A DNA stretch of 64,000 bases from Ectobius pallidus (Eukaryota > Arthropoda > Insecta > Blattodea > Ectobiidae): positions 44,941,502 to 45,005,501 of the forward strand of contig CAXKWD010000008.1 in assembly GCA_964059195.1 (NCBI GenBank). The letters run 5' to 3'. Made by a program: the position numbers and the translations under genes. Of the stretch, positions 1-10,700 are shown piece by piece. Numbering within the stretch: the stretch's first letter is position 1; each line of letters opens with the position of its first letter. Under the pieces are notes generated by a model. The model saw only the letters and a program-made list of their open reading frames with translations, ran no database searches and was not told where the DNA came from.

Positions 1-711
1 CCTACTAAATGAAGAATAAAAAATGTTGCCAGATACTAATCTGACAAGTATCTTGTTTAGCGAATATTTCAATTCAGAAAGAACTTCTACTGCAGCTAGA
101 AGAAAAGCAGCCATCCTATGATGATATCACCGACAAGTTTGCAGCCTTAAAGGGCTACTGAAGGATTGTTTTGGTATACAAGATATAGGTGAATTCTGTT
201 ATTAACATAAGCATGTGTCATTTTTTTTCTCTTCACCTAATTTTCAGGCCATGAGCCGCCACTGACTTGGACAAAGAGCAATATGATATAGAACATGTGA
301 GCCATTTGGCCATGACAAATAATATCATCGGTTAAAAAGAAAGACTGCTTATCTCCAAAATTAGCCCCTCTCAGGTTATAGGTGTGAAATTTTTAGAAAA
401 AGAAAACAGCTCTTTGTTTCTGTTTAAACAAAATTGATGATATATTTTTGCACTACAATTGATTGTAGTTAAACTATTTACATCCTTCCATTGTTGAAAT
501 TAAAATATTTTGCTTGTCTCCTGTAAAGTTAGCATTTTGGAGACATGAGTTCTCTCATCTTAATGAAAAATATGATAGAGCAGGCCTTATGACATGTGAA
601 CCATTTTGTCATGTAGGAGAAAATGACAAAATAGGCCTTACAACATCTGAGCCACTTGGATGAGGTTTTCAATAATGCCAATCATTTATAGTTGCAATTA
701 GTGTAGCCTAC
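1..711. other. Intronic sequence, no gene seen
   Basis: AT-rich sequence downstream (in the host-gene direction) of the exon at 712-879. I see no coding region or element ends. Two short related stretches near 280-320 and 590-660 share phrases such as GACATGTGA and AGCCA; they look like diverged repeats and nothing more can be said. Confidence 0.5.
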
Positions 712-879
712 CTTCTTTTTCGCAAAAGGATTCATCAGCTTGAGGGTAGGCAGTCTAGGTCCCTTGCTTGTGGGTGTTTCTTCTTTTTCTAATTTTCCAT
801 CGGCAGCATTGACTGTAGCAGCAACACATGACTGCTCTTGCAGAAGATCTCGTCCTTCCTCTATGTCCAACTCACCTTC
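712..879 (-). CDS. Nrt: Neurotactin-like gene, second coding exon
   Basis: Internal exon of 56 codons, phase 0 at both ends. On the minus strand it follows the acceptor CTCTTCCAG and ends at AAAAAGAAG followed by the donor GTAGGC. The peptide begins EGELDIEEG, is acidic and hydrophilic, and ends with the basic stretch LKLMNPFAKKK. It joins in phase to the exon at 55488-55789, giving ...SREKTK then EGELDIEE. From memory, the Drosophila neurotactin cytoplasmic tail has a similar order: a KIPIGG-L-K-L-PGF motif, then EGELLE, then a basic KLP/PKKK stretch. Neurotactin is a type II membrane cell-adhesion protein with a cholinesterase-like ectodomain; those exons would lie left of position 1. The exon structure is seen directly; the gene name rests on recalled motif order. 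Another lysine/glutamate-rich cytoplasmic protein remains possible. Confidence 0.68.
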
Positions 880-1829
880 CTGGAAGAGTCATAAACAATA
901 TAATTGAAGGGCCTAGTTCCATAAGGGCGTAAGGCACAAATAATTAATTTTGAGTTTTTAACATTTATTCCTTCTCTTCATATCACTTAGATATCAGTGA
1001 ACTATTTGTACTTGTGCCTTAAACCTCTGCTCGTTAAAAGAAAAGACCTGTAAGACTGCACATTCATTCTACTTCATAACAGCTCCATTCAGGCGTAACT
1101 CACACTTCCTATCTGTTATTGAGGTGTGTTTACCAACTGTTTTTATTTTCCGCGTGCTACAATCCAAGCAAATGTTTATAAAAACTGAACTTACATTTCT
1201 GAAGTGTAACTTCATTCAAAATAGATTATTTTGCTTACCATCTATTGTCGTCGAGTGTTCGGCCCTCCACCAAATGGAAAAAGATTAAATAAACTTAAAA
1301 GAACACAGCTTTATTTCCCTTACAACAAAAACTCATGCCATATTTGTTCTTGAATCTCAACAAAAACCAAGGCTTCCTAGATACTGACTACAGCATCTGG
1401 AAACAAAAACATCTCACCCAGTGTTCCCAACATTCTCCCACCAAGTTAATGGATGAATAGGAGTTAACGTAACCTAGTTATGGGAACACAACTTCTGCTC
1501 ATTGGAACTAATTAACATAAAACAAATTCAAATTGCAAAACAAATTCAATTTAGTCCAAATATCTTTTTGAAATTTTAACAATTCTTCCACCCAGAGTCC
1601 TTTTTACTTCTCCTACATCATTCATACTACCGCAAGACACATCACTATCCTCTTTCACACTCTGGAATAAAAGATTTAATCTCTGATGATGGTCCAAATA
1701 TTCGAAATCAGGCCCTGCATTTAGTATTTGTCGCAGATGGCGAAAACCAGGTTTTCTTGGTATTCTATTAAAAGAAATGTTCACCACATAATTTGCTGCC
1801 TTTATAGTAGTAAGGAAATAAAACTGGAA
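880..1829. other. Intronic sequence, no element recognised
   Basis: No gene or element end recognised. A minus-strand open frame at 1551-1787 encodes 78 residues with a plausible composition, but it has no recognisable domain and no clear acceptor or promoter, so it is not annotated as a gene. Confidence 0.4.
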
Positions 1830-2228
1830 GTACTTTTTGTGAAAAGTTTAATACCCATACTGATAACATCCAAGAAGAAAGCAATCCTATAAATGATATG
1901 CCTTTATCAATGCCAAAGACTAGTAGGGTTAAGCCAAGGTACAATATTATAAACTCAGTCGATATGCACATATTTCATCAAAATATACAAGGCTTAAGAC
2001 ACAAGGTCGATGAGCCTAGATACTATAGATAAAAGGATACATTTCATTTGTCTAACTGAACATCACTTGTATAAGGAGGAATTATCTATGATTATACCTC
2101 CTAATTATATATTGGAAACTAGTTTTAGTAGGCAAACTCAACATTGGGGAGGTGTGTGCATTCTAGTACATGAAAGCCTGCAAGTTAGGCCCTTAGGCAT
2201 TTTTCAGCATTGCATAAATCAAGACATA
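1830..2228 (+). pseudogene. Jockey/CR1-like LINE, N-terminal part of endonuclease
   Basis: Start of the apurinic-like (EEP family) endonuclease of a non-LTR retrotransposon. An open frame runs from about 1880 into the motif HQNIQGLRHKVDE. A frameshift at about 2003-2010 follows, and the frame then continues as ICLTEHHLYKEEL and GGVCILVHESL. The endonuclease nicks target DNA to prime reverse transcription. The frame stops abruptly at the left end of the mariner element at 2229 and resumes at 5156 in register with the fold. The 5' limit of the LINE is uncertain; no 5' end or target duplication was recognised. Confidence 0.72.
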
Positions 2229-2377
2229 CAGGGTCTTTATTATGAGTTGAGACCGGGCGACCGGTGTTTTCACTCTCCGCTACGGAGTCCGCATTAGCCG
2301 CGGGCGGCACGTGCGCGGCTTCCCTGCTTAAAGTGTAGGCTATATAGGCTTACCTTATAACATATGTTGGAAGTGTC

Positions 2378-4001
2378 CAAGGCTGGTATATGTAAGGTTG
2401 CCTCGTTCCCGTAAGAGCTGTGGGGAGAGTCCTACACTGCTGTGTGACATCACCCCCAGCCCGTGCGAGAATTAAGCAGCTACATACAATGGTAATGATG
2501 GGAAGAAATAACACGAAAACACCATCGTTTTACCAACAATACATGTTTCTGAGGTGAAGATAGAATGCATACGACCCTGCATATAAAGAGGATTTAACAC
2601 AAATTAAAATAAATATTTAATACAGGTACAAATAAGAATAGTGCAGCTTTACAAAGTTAGGAAAATGTATACCGACCGACAGCATTTAAATGGTCGAACA
2701 GTCCAAGACTCAATTTAGTCATGTTTACATGTGAATATGGATTTTAAGATGCGCTTATAATAAAATAATGAGTCAATAACTCACCTTCAAGTAGGAAGTG
2801 GCTTCTTTTGCAGTTAACAACAGATCCATTGTTGAATATTCTTCCCCCCTCCCCAGTGGGTGAGCCCCAGTCAGGTTTATGGGTACATGTAGTTATTCAG
2901 TTTCTGACAGATGTTTTATTAGGGGAGTCCATAAATAAAATGTTGAAGGATTTTTACTTTAATACTGGTATATACTGGAAAAGAGGATTCCTAATTCCTC
3001 GAAGCATTGTTAAAACATTATACTGTACAGTAGGCCTACACTAACATTGTAATTATTTAAGCGGCATTAAAGCAGTAATGGAATTCAACAGTGAGCCACT
3101 CTTTAAAAAAACACACACTCTGGTACACTGACACTTGAGGTGATAAAGTTATATATAGGCTATAAGAATTCCCCAACTATTAAATTCAGGCGAAAATTAT
3201 AGCACATATATGACGTAACTAATCAGAACTTTGAATCAATATTAACACAGAACTTGTGCACGACACTTGAAACTAGAGCTGTCTGACTGTGAACTGATGT
3301 TTTAAAGATTTTTAAAAGGGAGTCTTGCTTCACACTGTAAATTTTTTACATCTGAAGGGTAAAATCACATTTTCTAACCCTTAACCCATCTTTTTGAATA
3401 GAACCTTTTTTTGTCAAATATAGTGTAGGTGGTCAGCTCAGCAAGGAAAATTTTCAATAGTCTGCTGCTGTCTATAAATAAAATGGACAGACTCTTTAAG
3501 TTTCTGCTGGCAATGTGTATGAATAAAGAATTATTAACAAAAAGGCAAACTCCCCTCTGCATAAGACAAAAAAAAGTTGTATAGGCTACTTCCCATTTTC
3601 TGAGTCATAACCAAATAGTTGTAAAAGTACCCCAATAAATTTAAAGAGGAAGGTAAGATGTTTGTGCGTGTTCTTTATTTTGACATCCACAGTATGTTTT
3701 ACAGAAACCAGCAGCTTAAATATTTTGTTTCAAATGTCTCAATATATTTTGTTACAGCTTATTCATTTGAGGCCTGAGCACTCAGAAGTGGTCCCTCTAT
3801 TAAGCCATACCCGCTGTAAGATCATATGTAGTCTATCTTTACAGATACATGCATTATTTTAGTTAAAAATAAGTTTTATTCCCATCATTGCCATTGTATG
3901 TAGGTGTTTAAATCCTCCTGCAGGGCTAGGGGCCACATCACATCCCTCGTGCTCAATACGCATGCGCGTCGAACGAGGCAACCTTACATATACCAGCCTT
4001 G
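2378..4001. mobile_element. Non-autonomous long-TIR DNA transposon, 9-bp duplication (copy 1)
   Basis: 1,624-bp element with ends CAAGGCTGGTATATGTAAGG at 2378 and the complement ending at 4001. The inverted similarity continues imperfectly for about 140 bp on each side, including TACATACAATGG and its partner. It is flanked by a perfect 9-bp duplication GGAAGTGTC (2369-2377 and 4002-4010). It interrupts the 3' end of the mariner transposase. No credible transposase is encoded; the short open frames look fortuitous. A 9-bp duplication with long TIRs fits the Mutator-like (MULE) superfamily best, but this is inference from structure. A second copy with its own 9-bp duplication is at 46789-48959. 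Confidence 0.82.
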
Positions 4002-5031
4002 GGAAGTGTCGTCCTTCCTGTGTTATACAGGCATTGTGTCTGGAAACCACATTCTGGCTGACGCGAGTGAGTTCTTCCACTGTAATGGCCCTAATTTCAT
4101 TCGTAATGTTTTCTTCCAGCTCCTCCAATGTGTGAGGATTTGTTCGATAAACCTTATCTTTAAGTTTACCCCACAAGTAAAAATCACACACTGTGAGGTC
4201 TGGGGAGCGAGGTGGAAAGAGACCAGCACTGATCACTCTGTCAGCAACCACTTCCAAAATTTTAAGAAGGGAGACTTCCGCTGTATGAGCGGTGGCCGAA
4301 TCTTGTTGAAACCACCCGCGCGTTTTTTCTTCATCCGTCAACTGCTGAAAGAATGGCACCAAAATGTCATCTTGGTAAATCTCTGAATCTACTGTAGTCT
4401 CGTAAAATATAGGCCCAATTATTCGCCTTCCATTAATAGCACACCAAACCCCGATCTTCCTATCGTAATGAGGGATTTCATACACACCATTAGGATTTTC
4501 TGCACACCAATGGCGTGAGTTATGACTGTTCACACGACCATTAAGATGGAACCAGGCTTCATCAGAAAAGAACACAAGCTGGGGGTCGATTAAACCATTA
4601 TCCACTGATGACAGAAACCACTCACAATATCGCAATCTTGCTGCTGGATCGGCAGGTTTTAAACAATGGGCCCGTGTAAATCTGTACGGTTTGAGGTGTA
4701 ACAACTTTGTTGCTTTGTGTGCAGAAGAAACTGAAACCCCTACTTGTTGGGCTAATTTTGAGAGTGATTTATTTGGTGAATGTTCAAGATAAGTGCCAAT
4801 CTCGTCTAGCTTTTCTTCTGTTAACACTGTTCATGTGCGCACATGCTTTTTGTTTTGCACTGAGCCAGTATTTACAAATTTATTAACAATTCTGTGAATT
4901 TGTGCTCTTGAAGGTGGCACATCAGCAGGAAATGTCCGAATAAATTCATCACATACACGTCTAGCAGACTCGTACTTAAAATAATGTTTACACACAAAAA
5001 TACGATGCTGCAGCAAAATGGGTCTCACCAT
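4002..5031 (-). pseudogene. Mariner-type transposase, one in-frame stop, C-terminus displaced
   Basis: Cut-and-paste transposase. The N-terminal helix-turn-helix part runs from 5031 (MVRPILLQHRIF), is broken by a TGA at 4833-4831, and continues in the same frame. Catalytic Asp residues are seen in FFSDEAWFHL (codon at 4563-4561), WFQQDSATAHTA (codon at 4302-4300) and LTVCDFYLWG (codon at 4185-4183). I count 38 residues between the second and third acidic residues, more than mariner DD34D and fewer than DD41D. The frame runs to RHF at 4003, where the nested element at 2378-4001 interrupts it. The last residues (QHML then stop) lie at about 2363-2377 beyond the insertion. One stop plus one insertion make this copy inactive, but it is otherwise well preserved. 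Confidence 0.85.
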
Positions 5032-5155
5032 GTTGACACTTTACCAATAACTGCACGTGCCACTGTTGCATCAAGGTCAGACCGGCTGCGCGCGCCTTCC
5101 GTCGCCCGGTTTCAAGCCTTCCGTCGCCCGGTCTCAACTTATAATAAAGACCCTG

Positions 5156-5933
5156 TAGAATATTGTGCACTTCAAACCGAAGGGATTGAAAATCAGATTA
5201 TTATAATTTGTGGAAAATTTAATATATTTTTAAAACAACTAGAGAATATCCTAAAATCAATCTTCAAACCTGGAATAGAGCTTATAATCTGTGGAGATTT
5301 TAATGTAAATTATCTTGTCGAAAACAAGAGAAGAAATGATTTGAACTCCCTTTTGACAAGTTTCAACCTAATACCACTGATAAATTTCCCAACTAGAATA
5401 CAGAATTCCAGCCAAACTACAATAGATAACATTTTTATTGACTCTAACAGACAAGATACATGTGAAGTTAAGCCTATTGTAAATGGTCTGTCTGATCATG
5501 ATGGACAGCATCTTGTTATCAATAACATCTTTTCCAGCCATAGACCTATCGAACCTAAATTAAAATATAGAAAAATTAATGACGAAACGATAGCATTCTT
5601 TAAAACACAGATAAATGATGAAACATGGGAGGATGTATACAAACCAGAAGATATGGATACTAAGTTCAATCTATTTCATAATCTCTTCAAAAATTACTTT
5701 GAACATAGCTTTCCAAATATTTGTAAAACGATACAACATAAAGAAAACAAGTGGATTACTAAAGGTATTCATGTGCCACTAAAAGAGAATTATATACACT
5801 CAGTAGGAAATTAAACAATCCTGTTCTAAAAGAAAAATATAAAAAATACTGTCAAGTATTACACTCTGTAATAAAAGCAGCTAAACAACTATACTACAAA
5901 AAACTGATAGATGAATCTGATAATAAAATAAAA
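5156..5933 (+). pseudogene. Jockey/CR1-like LINE, C-terminal part of endonuclease
   Basis: Continuation of the LINE after the mariner insertion. The frame shows LIICGDFNVNYL (catalytic Asp and Asn of the EEP fold), TTIDNIFID and GLSDHDGQHLVI (the SDH motif), then the linker leading toward the reverse transcriptase. The open frame ends at 5812-5814 and continues with decay to DNKIK at about 5933. There the repeat element at 5934-7078 interrupts it. Confidence 0.82.
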
Positions 5934-7078
5934 TCAGGTAAACTGATGTAACAAAGTGCCAGTATGTTTTTGTTTAATCAGTTATGACTGCAATTATGAT
6001 ATGCAGAATATGTTTTTTTTTAAAATTGATTTCCAAGTTAAGCTCCAGATTTATTCATTAAGCAGGGCTTACGGAAGAAGAAAGGTCTACCATCTCGGCC
6101 ACCTGGGTCATTTTAACGGTCTAGTTGGATAAGCGCATGTAAATCAATAGTGTTTTTTGTCAAAGCTGCCTGTATTTTAATTTCCAAGGCCTTATAAGAT
6201 CACAGTAAAGCAATAGGCTATGTTGTCAAGATAACTGATTTTCATTTTTTTTATAAATTCTTTCGAATACGTATATTACCATAAAATAGGCACTAAATTG
6301 AGCATTACTCCGAAACAGGTCAACCGATTTTATCCATTATGAACAGACGTCTTCCCATGGACATTATAAATGTGTATACCAAGTTTCATAAAAATCCGGT
6401 AAAGCGTATTTGAGTTACCGCGTCCTTAAAATATACACTAAATTGGGTTTTACTCCGGTACCGGTCTACCGATTTGGTCCAATATCAGTAGACGTCTTTC
6501 CACGTACATTATAAATGGGTATACAACATTTCAGGAAACTCCAATTAAGCATATTTGAGTTATCGCGACTTTTGTATATTAACATAAAAACACTAAATTG
6601 GGCATTATTCCGGTACTGGCCAACCGATTTGGTCCAATATCAATAAACGTCTTCCCATGGACATTATAAATGTGTATACGAAGTTTCATAAATATCCGAT
6701 AAAGCATATTTGAGTTATTGCGCCTTTAAAGTAGACACTAAATTGGGGTTTACTCCGGTACCGGACAACAGATTAGGTTCAAATTCAATAGGACACTTGT
6801 CATGGACGTCATAAATGGGTATACCAAGTTTCATGGAAATCCGATACAATCTATTAAAATAGGCACTAAATTGGGCATTACTCCGGTACCGGGGAACCGA
6901 TTTGGTTCAATATCAATAGGGTTCTTTCCATTGACATTATAAATGTGTTTTCCAAGTTTCATGAAAATCCGAAAAAGTGTATTTGAGTTATGGCGCGTAC
7001 AGACACACGGACGGACAGACAGACGGACAGACATTTTTCGTCCCCACACACAATCTCAAAAGTACCATACTGGCACTT
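5934..7078. mobile_element. Interspersed repeat with internal tandem monomers (copy 1)
   Basis: About 1.15 kb inserted in the LINE linker. The left end TCAGGTAAACTGATG follows ...AATAAAA; the right end is CATACTGGCACTT followed by AATAAAA. AATAAAA (5927-5933, 7079-7085) may therefore be a 7-bp target duplication, though the A-rich context makes this soft. AAGTGCCAGTATG, about 20 bp inside the left end, is the inverted complement of the right terminus. The centre holds about five tandem monomers. A stretch rich in GGACAGACAGAC precedes the right end. No coding capacity is seen. A related copy with three monomers is at 60241-61148. Subterminal inverted repeats plus central tandem repeats recall Helentron-derived HINE elements, but I cannot confirm this. 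Confidence 0.7.
6289..6995. repeat. Five tandem monomers of about 145 bp
   Basis: Diverged monomers begin at about 6289, 6430, 6588, 6732 and 6863. Each carries CACTAAATTGGG, ACTCCGGTACCGG, CCGATTTGGT, ATAAATGTGTATACCAAG and TATTTGAGTTA in the same order. They form the core of the repeat element at 5934-7078. Confidence 0.85.
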
Positions 7079-7085
7079 AATAAAA

Positions 7086-7401
7086 ACATCCTGGAATATT
7101 GTAAAAGAACATACAGGTAAATCAACGAAGCCTGATAAAGTCTCAAAATTTCAAATAGGAAACAAGATAATAGAAGATCCGCAAACAATAGCCCACACTT
7201 TTAATGCTTATGTTTTAAATGCAGTTGAGAATCTAAAATTACCTCTCTCCAACTTTAATCCACTGAATTTCATGGATAGACCATTCTCGACTAATACTCA
7301 AATTTTAACACTACCCACAACTGTGAAAGAAATTAAGATGGTTATAAAATCACTTAAAAGTAAAAGATCATTTGGATATGATTAAATTCCAACGATAATA
7401 T
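7086..7401 (+). pseudogene. LINE linker upstream of reverse transcriptase
   Basis: The LINE resumes with TSWNIVKEHTGK, continues through ISNK-like linker sequence (FQIGNKIIEDPQTIAHTFNAY) and ends at FGYD, the conserved GxD segment before the RT fingers. A stop follows at 7384-7386, and the Gypsy LTR begins at 7402. The spacing and order match the intact Jockey/CR1 ORF2 architecture. Confidence 0.8.
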
Positions 7402-7745
7402 TGTTGCGTAGATAGAAGACAACACTTATAGTTATGTATCTGAGTTTTTATTAACTGAAGCATACAGTTCACTCTCTGGTACAATACTGAACTTCTAGTT
7501 GTACATACAGGGGTATTTATACTAACATGTCAAACTGAGGAATAATCTAGAACTTAACAGAACTTAACAGAAATAGTAAATGAACAGAATAGACGAGAAA
7601 TTACTAGAAAGAATAACTAAATGATTTAAATATTTCTATAAGGAGAAGGTGGGATTCGAACTCGCGAAGTTCAGTTCCGTGGCCTAGTGCCTTAGCACGC
7701 GCGGCCACCGGTACATACACTGCGCTGAAGTTCAATTACGCTGCA
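7402..7745 (-). repeat. Gypsy 3' LTR
   Basis: The 344-bp terminal repeat next to the polypurine tract. It differs from the partner at 12821-13164 at two positions I could see (GTATCTGAG versus GTATCCGAG; AAGGTGGGATT versus AAGGTAGGATT). It contains the tRNA-like module described separately. Confidence 0.92.
7648..7710 (-). other. tRNA-like module inside the LTR
   Basis: Read on the minus strand, GGTGGCCGCGCGTGCTAAGGC resembles a tRNA D-arm/A-box region. GAGTTCGAATCCC downstream matches the T-arm/B-box consensus GGTTCGANTCC almost perfectly. Spacing is about 45 bp. No complementary acceptor stem is present, so this is not a working tRNA gene. It resembles the D-arm to T-arm part of a serine- or leucine-type tRNA or the head of a tRNA-derived SINE. 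The same module is at about 13067-13129 in the other LTR. Confidence 0.6.
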
Positions 7746-10700
7746 TTACCCCCTCTCCTGGAAGAACAGCGACCCGCTGTTCAGAATTAGTTCGACTCCT
7801 GGGGCGTGTTACAGGCCCTTCATACATCCGGTTAGGAGACGGCTCGTCCAATAAGGTGTTTGACTTTCTTTCTGGAAGGGACGGGTCTTCACTCACATCT
7901 TCCAGCTGCTCATCTGGGTTCAAATACGGTTTCATCCTCAACACATGTACCACCTCGATGGACTTACGGCGTCTCGGCAGTACGTCACAGCCCTCTACTT
8001 CGTAGGTCACATCAGAAAGACGACGACGAACTCTGTAGGGGCCGAAGTATCGTCTTAGCAGTTTCTCGGAGAGGCCCACCTTTCGTACAGGAATAAAAAC
8101 CCAAACCAAGTCTCCGGGTTGATAGAATACTGGTCGGTGACTGGCGTCATATCGTTCTCGTTGCCGATCTTGAGAGTGCAACGTCCGAATACGTGCAAGC
8201 TGTCGGGCTTCCTCGGCTCTGCTTACAAGATGACCCACGTAATCGTCTTTGACATCGTCGGGGAGAAATGAAAATAACGTATCCATTGTCGTCTCTGCTT
8301 CTCGTCCATGCAACAAGAAGAAAGGTGTAAACCCTGTTGCCTCCTGTCTCGCTGTATTGTAGGCGAATGTGACAAATGGGACCACTGTGTCCCAGCCCTT
8401 TTGTTCCACATCGACGTACATGGATAACATGTCAGCCAGGGTCTTATTGAAACGTTCAGTGAGTCCATTCGTTTGCGGATGATACGCCGTTGTCATTCGG
8501 TGGTCGACTTGACACAGAGAAATAACTTCAGCAACCAAGTTGGACTGAAATACAGCTCCTCGGTCAGAGAATATGACTCGTGGAGCCCCGTGTTTTAAAA
8601 TGACGTCTTCAACCAAAAATTTTGCAACTCTGGGGCGTCAGCAGACGGTAGGGCTTTCGTCATAGCACAGCGAGTCATATAATCTGTGCAGACGATGATC
8701 CACCGGTTCCCTTGCAACGTCTTGGGGAATCTCCCAAGTAAGTCGACTCCGACTCTATGGAATGGTGCAACAGCTGGTGGGATAGGTACGAGCTGCCCAG
8801 GTGGAAGTTGTGGCAAGTTCTTCCGGCGTTGGCACTATCGACAATGTCTCACGTAACGTCGCACTGATCGATACATACATGGCCAGTAAAACCTCCGACG
8901 TATTCCATCCAGTGTCTTCGTGAACCCTAAGTAGCCTGACGTTGGGGTGTCGTACAAGAATTTCAGGATATCACCTCGTAGCTGCCTCGGAATGACGGAT
9001 AACCATAGTTTGCCGAATGGATCATAGTTCCTTTTGCACAGAGTGCTGTTGACTAGATGAAATTCTCTTTTTGATGGCTCATTCAGCTCCAAGGGTCCAA
9101 TTATTTTTGACAGTTCTGGATCCTTCCTCCGTTCAGCCGCTATATCAGTCAGGGTTGCCAAAAACGGGACGTCCTCGTCTTCTACAGTGTCGTCAATTAC
9201 GAGATTACGACTCAAGCAATCGGCATCCATGTGCTTACGCCCGCTTTTGTAGATAATGGTGTCTTCGTATTCTTGCAACCTAAGTGCCCATCTCACAAGA
9301 CGTCCCGAGGGGTCCTTGAGGTTCATTAACCAGCAAAGAGAATGAAGGTCAGTGACAATGGTGAACGATTTTCCAAAGAGGTATGGCCGAAATTTGGTAA
9401 TAGACCATACAGCGGCGAGGCATTCTCTTTCCGTCGTTGAATAATTTTTCTCCGCCCTGGAGAGTACTCTGGAAGCATATGCAATAACTCTTTCTTCGCC
9501 AGCCTGTATCTGCACCAATACCACTCCAATTCCATAGCTGCTGGCGTCAGTGTGTAGGAATGTGTCGGCCACTTCGTCGTAAAGCCCCAACACAGGCTCT
9601 ACGGTAAGAGCCGTTTTTAGTGCTTCGGAGGACCTCTTTTGTTCTATCTCCCACAAAAATAGTGCCTCTCCCTTAAGAAGTTCTTGGAGTGGGTTAGCTT
9701 TGAGACAAAAGTCTTTGATGAACCGTTGATAGTACGAGCAGAGTCCTAAAAAACTTTTGACGTCTTTGATGTTCTTCGGCGTTGGAAAATCTACGATAGC
9801 CTGAGGTCAGGCTTGATCCCGTCTCTATTTACGACATGGCCCAAAACCTTAATATCGGAAGCGGCGAATAGACATTTCTCGGATTAAGACGCAAACCAGC
9901 TTCTTGGATACACTGCAGTACGGCGGTGAGACGCTGAAGATGTTCCTCAAAGGTCTTAGAAAAGACAACGATTTCATCTAGGTAACAAAGACATATGGAC
10001 CATTTAAAATGTCGAAGTAGATTGTCCATCATGCGTTCGAACGTAGCCGGTGCGTTACAAAGTTCAAATGGCATGTACTTAAACTCATAGAGCCCGTCAG
10101 GAGTGACGAAAGCTCTCTTTTCCCTATCGGCTTCGTCGACTTCGATCTGCCAGTAGCCACTATACATGTCCATAGTAAAAAAATAATTGGCTCCTCTCAG
10201 ACAATCCAAAGTATCATCAATACGTGGCAGCGGATATACGTCTTTCTTGGTAATCTTGTTCAGTTTACGATAATCAACGCAGAACCTCCAACTTCCATCT
10301 TTCTTCCGCACTAAAACAACTGGAGATGACCATGGGCTTTCCGATGCCTGGACAATGTCTCTCTGAATCATCTCGTCCACTTCTTTCTGTATAATCCGCC
10401 GTTCCGTTGGTGACACTCGATACGGTCGCTGGGTCACGGGTGAATGATCACCTGTGTTGATGCAGTGCTTCACTTTGAGGCGACTTTTAGTTGGCTTGTT
10501 GCGAAATTCGAAGACATCGGCAAACGTACGAAGAACAGAAAATAATTGGGCTTGTTGTTCGTCAGTTAAGTTCTCTGCAGACATTTGCTGTAGCATTGTC
10601 ATATCTATGTCTTCCGTAACTTTTGGTCCAATGTCTAATGTCTCCTGTATCGCCGTTAAGTGACTCTCCTCCAGGGTCTCGATTGTTCCGATACACATAT

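Larger units (their letters stand above)
2229..5155 (-). mobile_element. Tc1/mariner-type (IS630) DNA transposon, carrying a nested element
   Basis: Inverted ends CAGGGTCTTTATTAT at 2229 and its complement ATAATAAAGACCCTG ending at 5155. The match extends as RAGTTGAGACCGGGCGAC. The flanks are TA on both sides (2227-2228 and 5156-5157), the mariner target duplication. The element splits a LINE endonuclease frame exactly at these borders. Without the nested insertion (2378-4001 plus one 9-bp duplication) it would be about 1.29 kb, the normal size for a mariner-type element. The transposase lies on the minus strand. A tandem duplicate of CCTTCCGTCGCCCGG lies just inside the right end. Confidence 0.88.

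Noticed and set aside
1551..1787. 78-codon minus-strand open frame between host exon and LINE
   Set aside because: Composition looks protein-like, but there is no recognisable domain, no convincing acceptor, and the length is not rare in AT-rich DNA.
7648..7710. Functional tRNA gene in the Gypsy LTR
   Set aside because: D-arm-like and T-arm-like parts are present, but no acceptor stem pairs; it is a tRNA-derived module.
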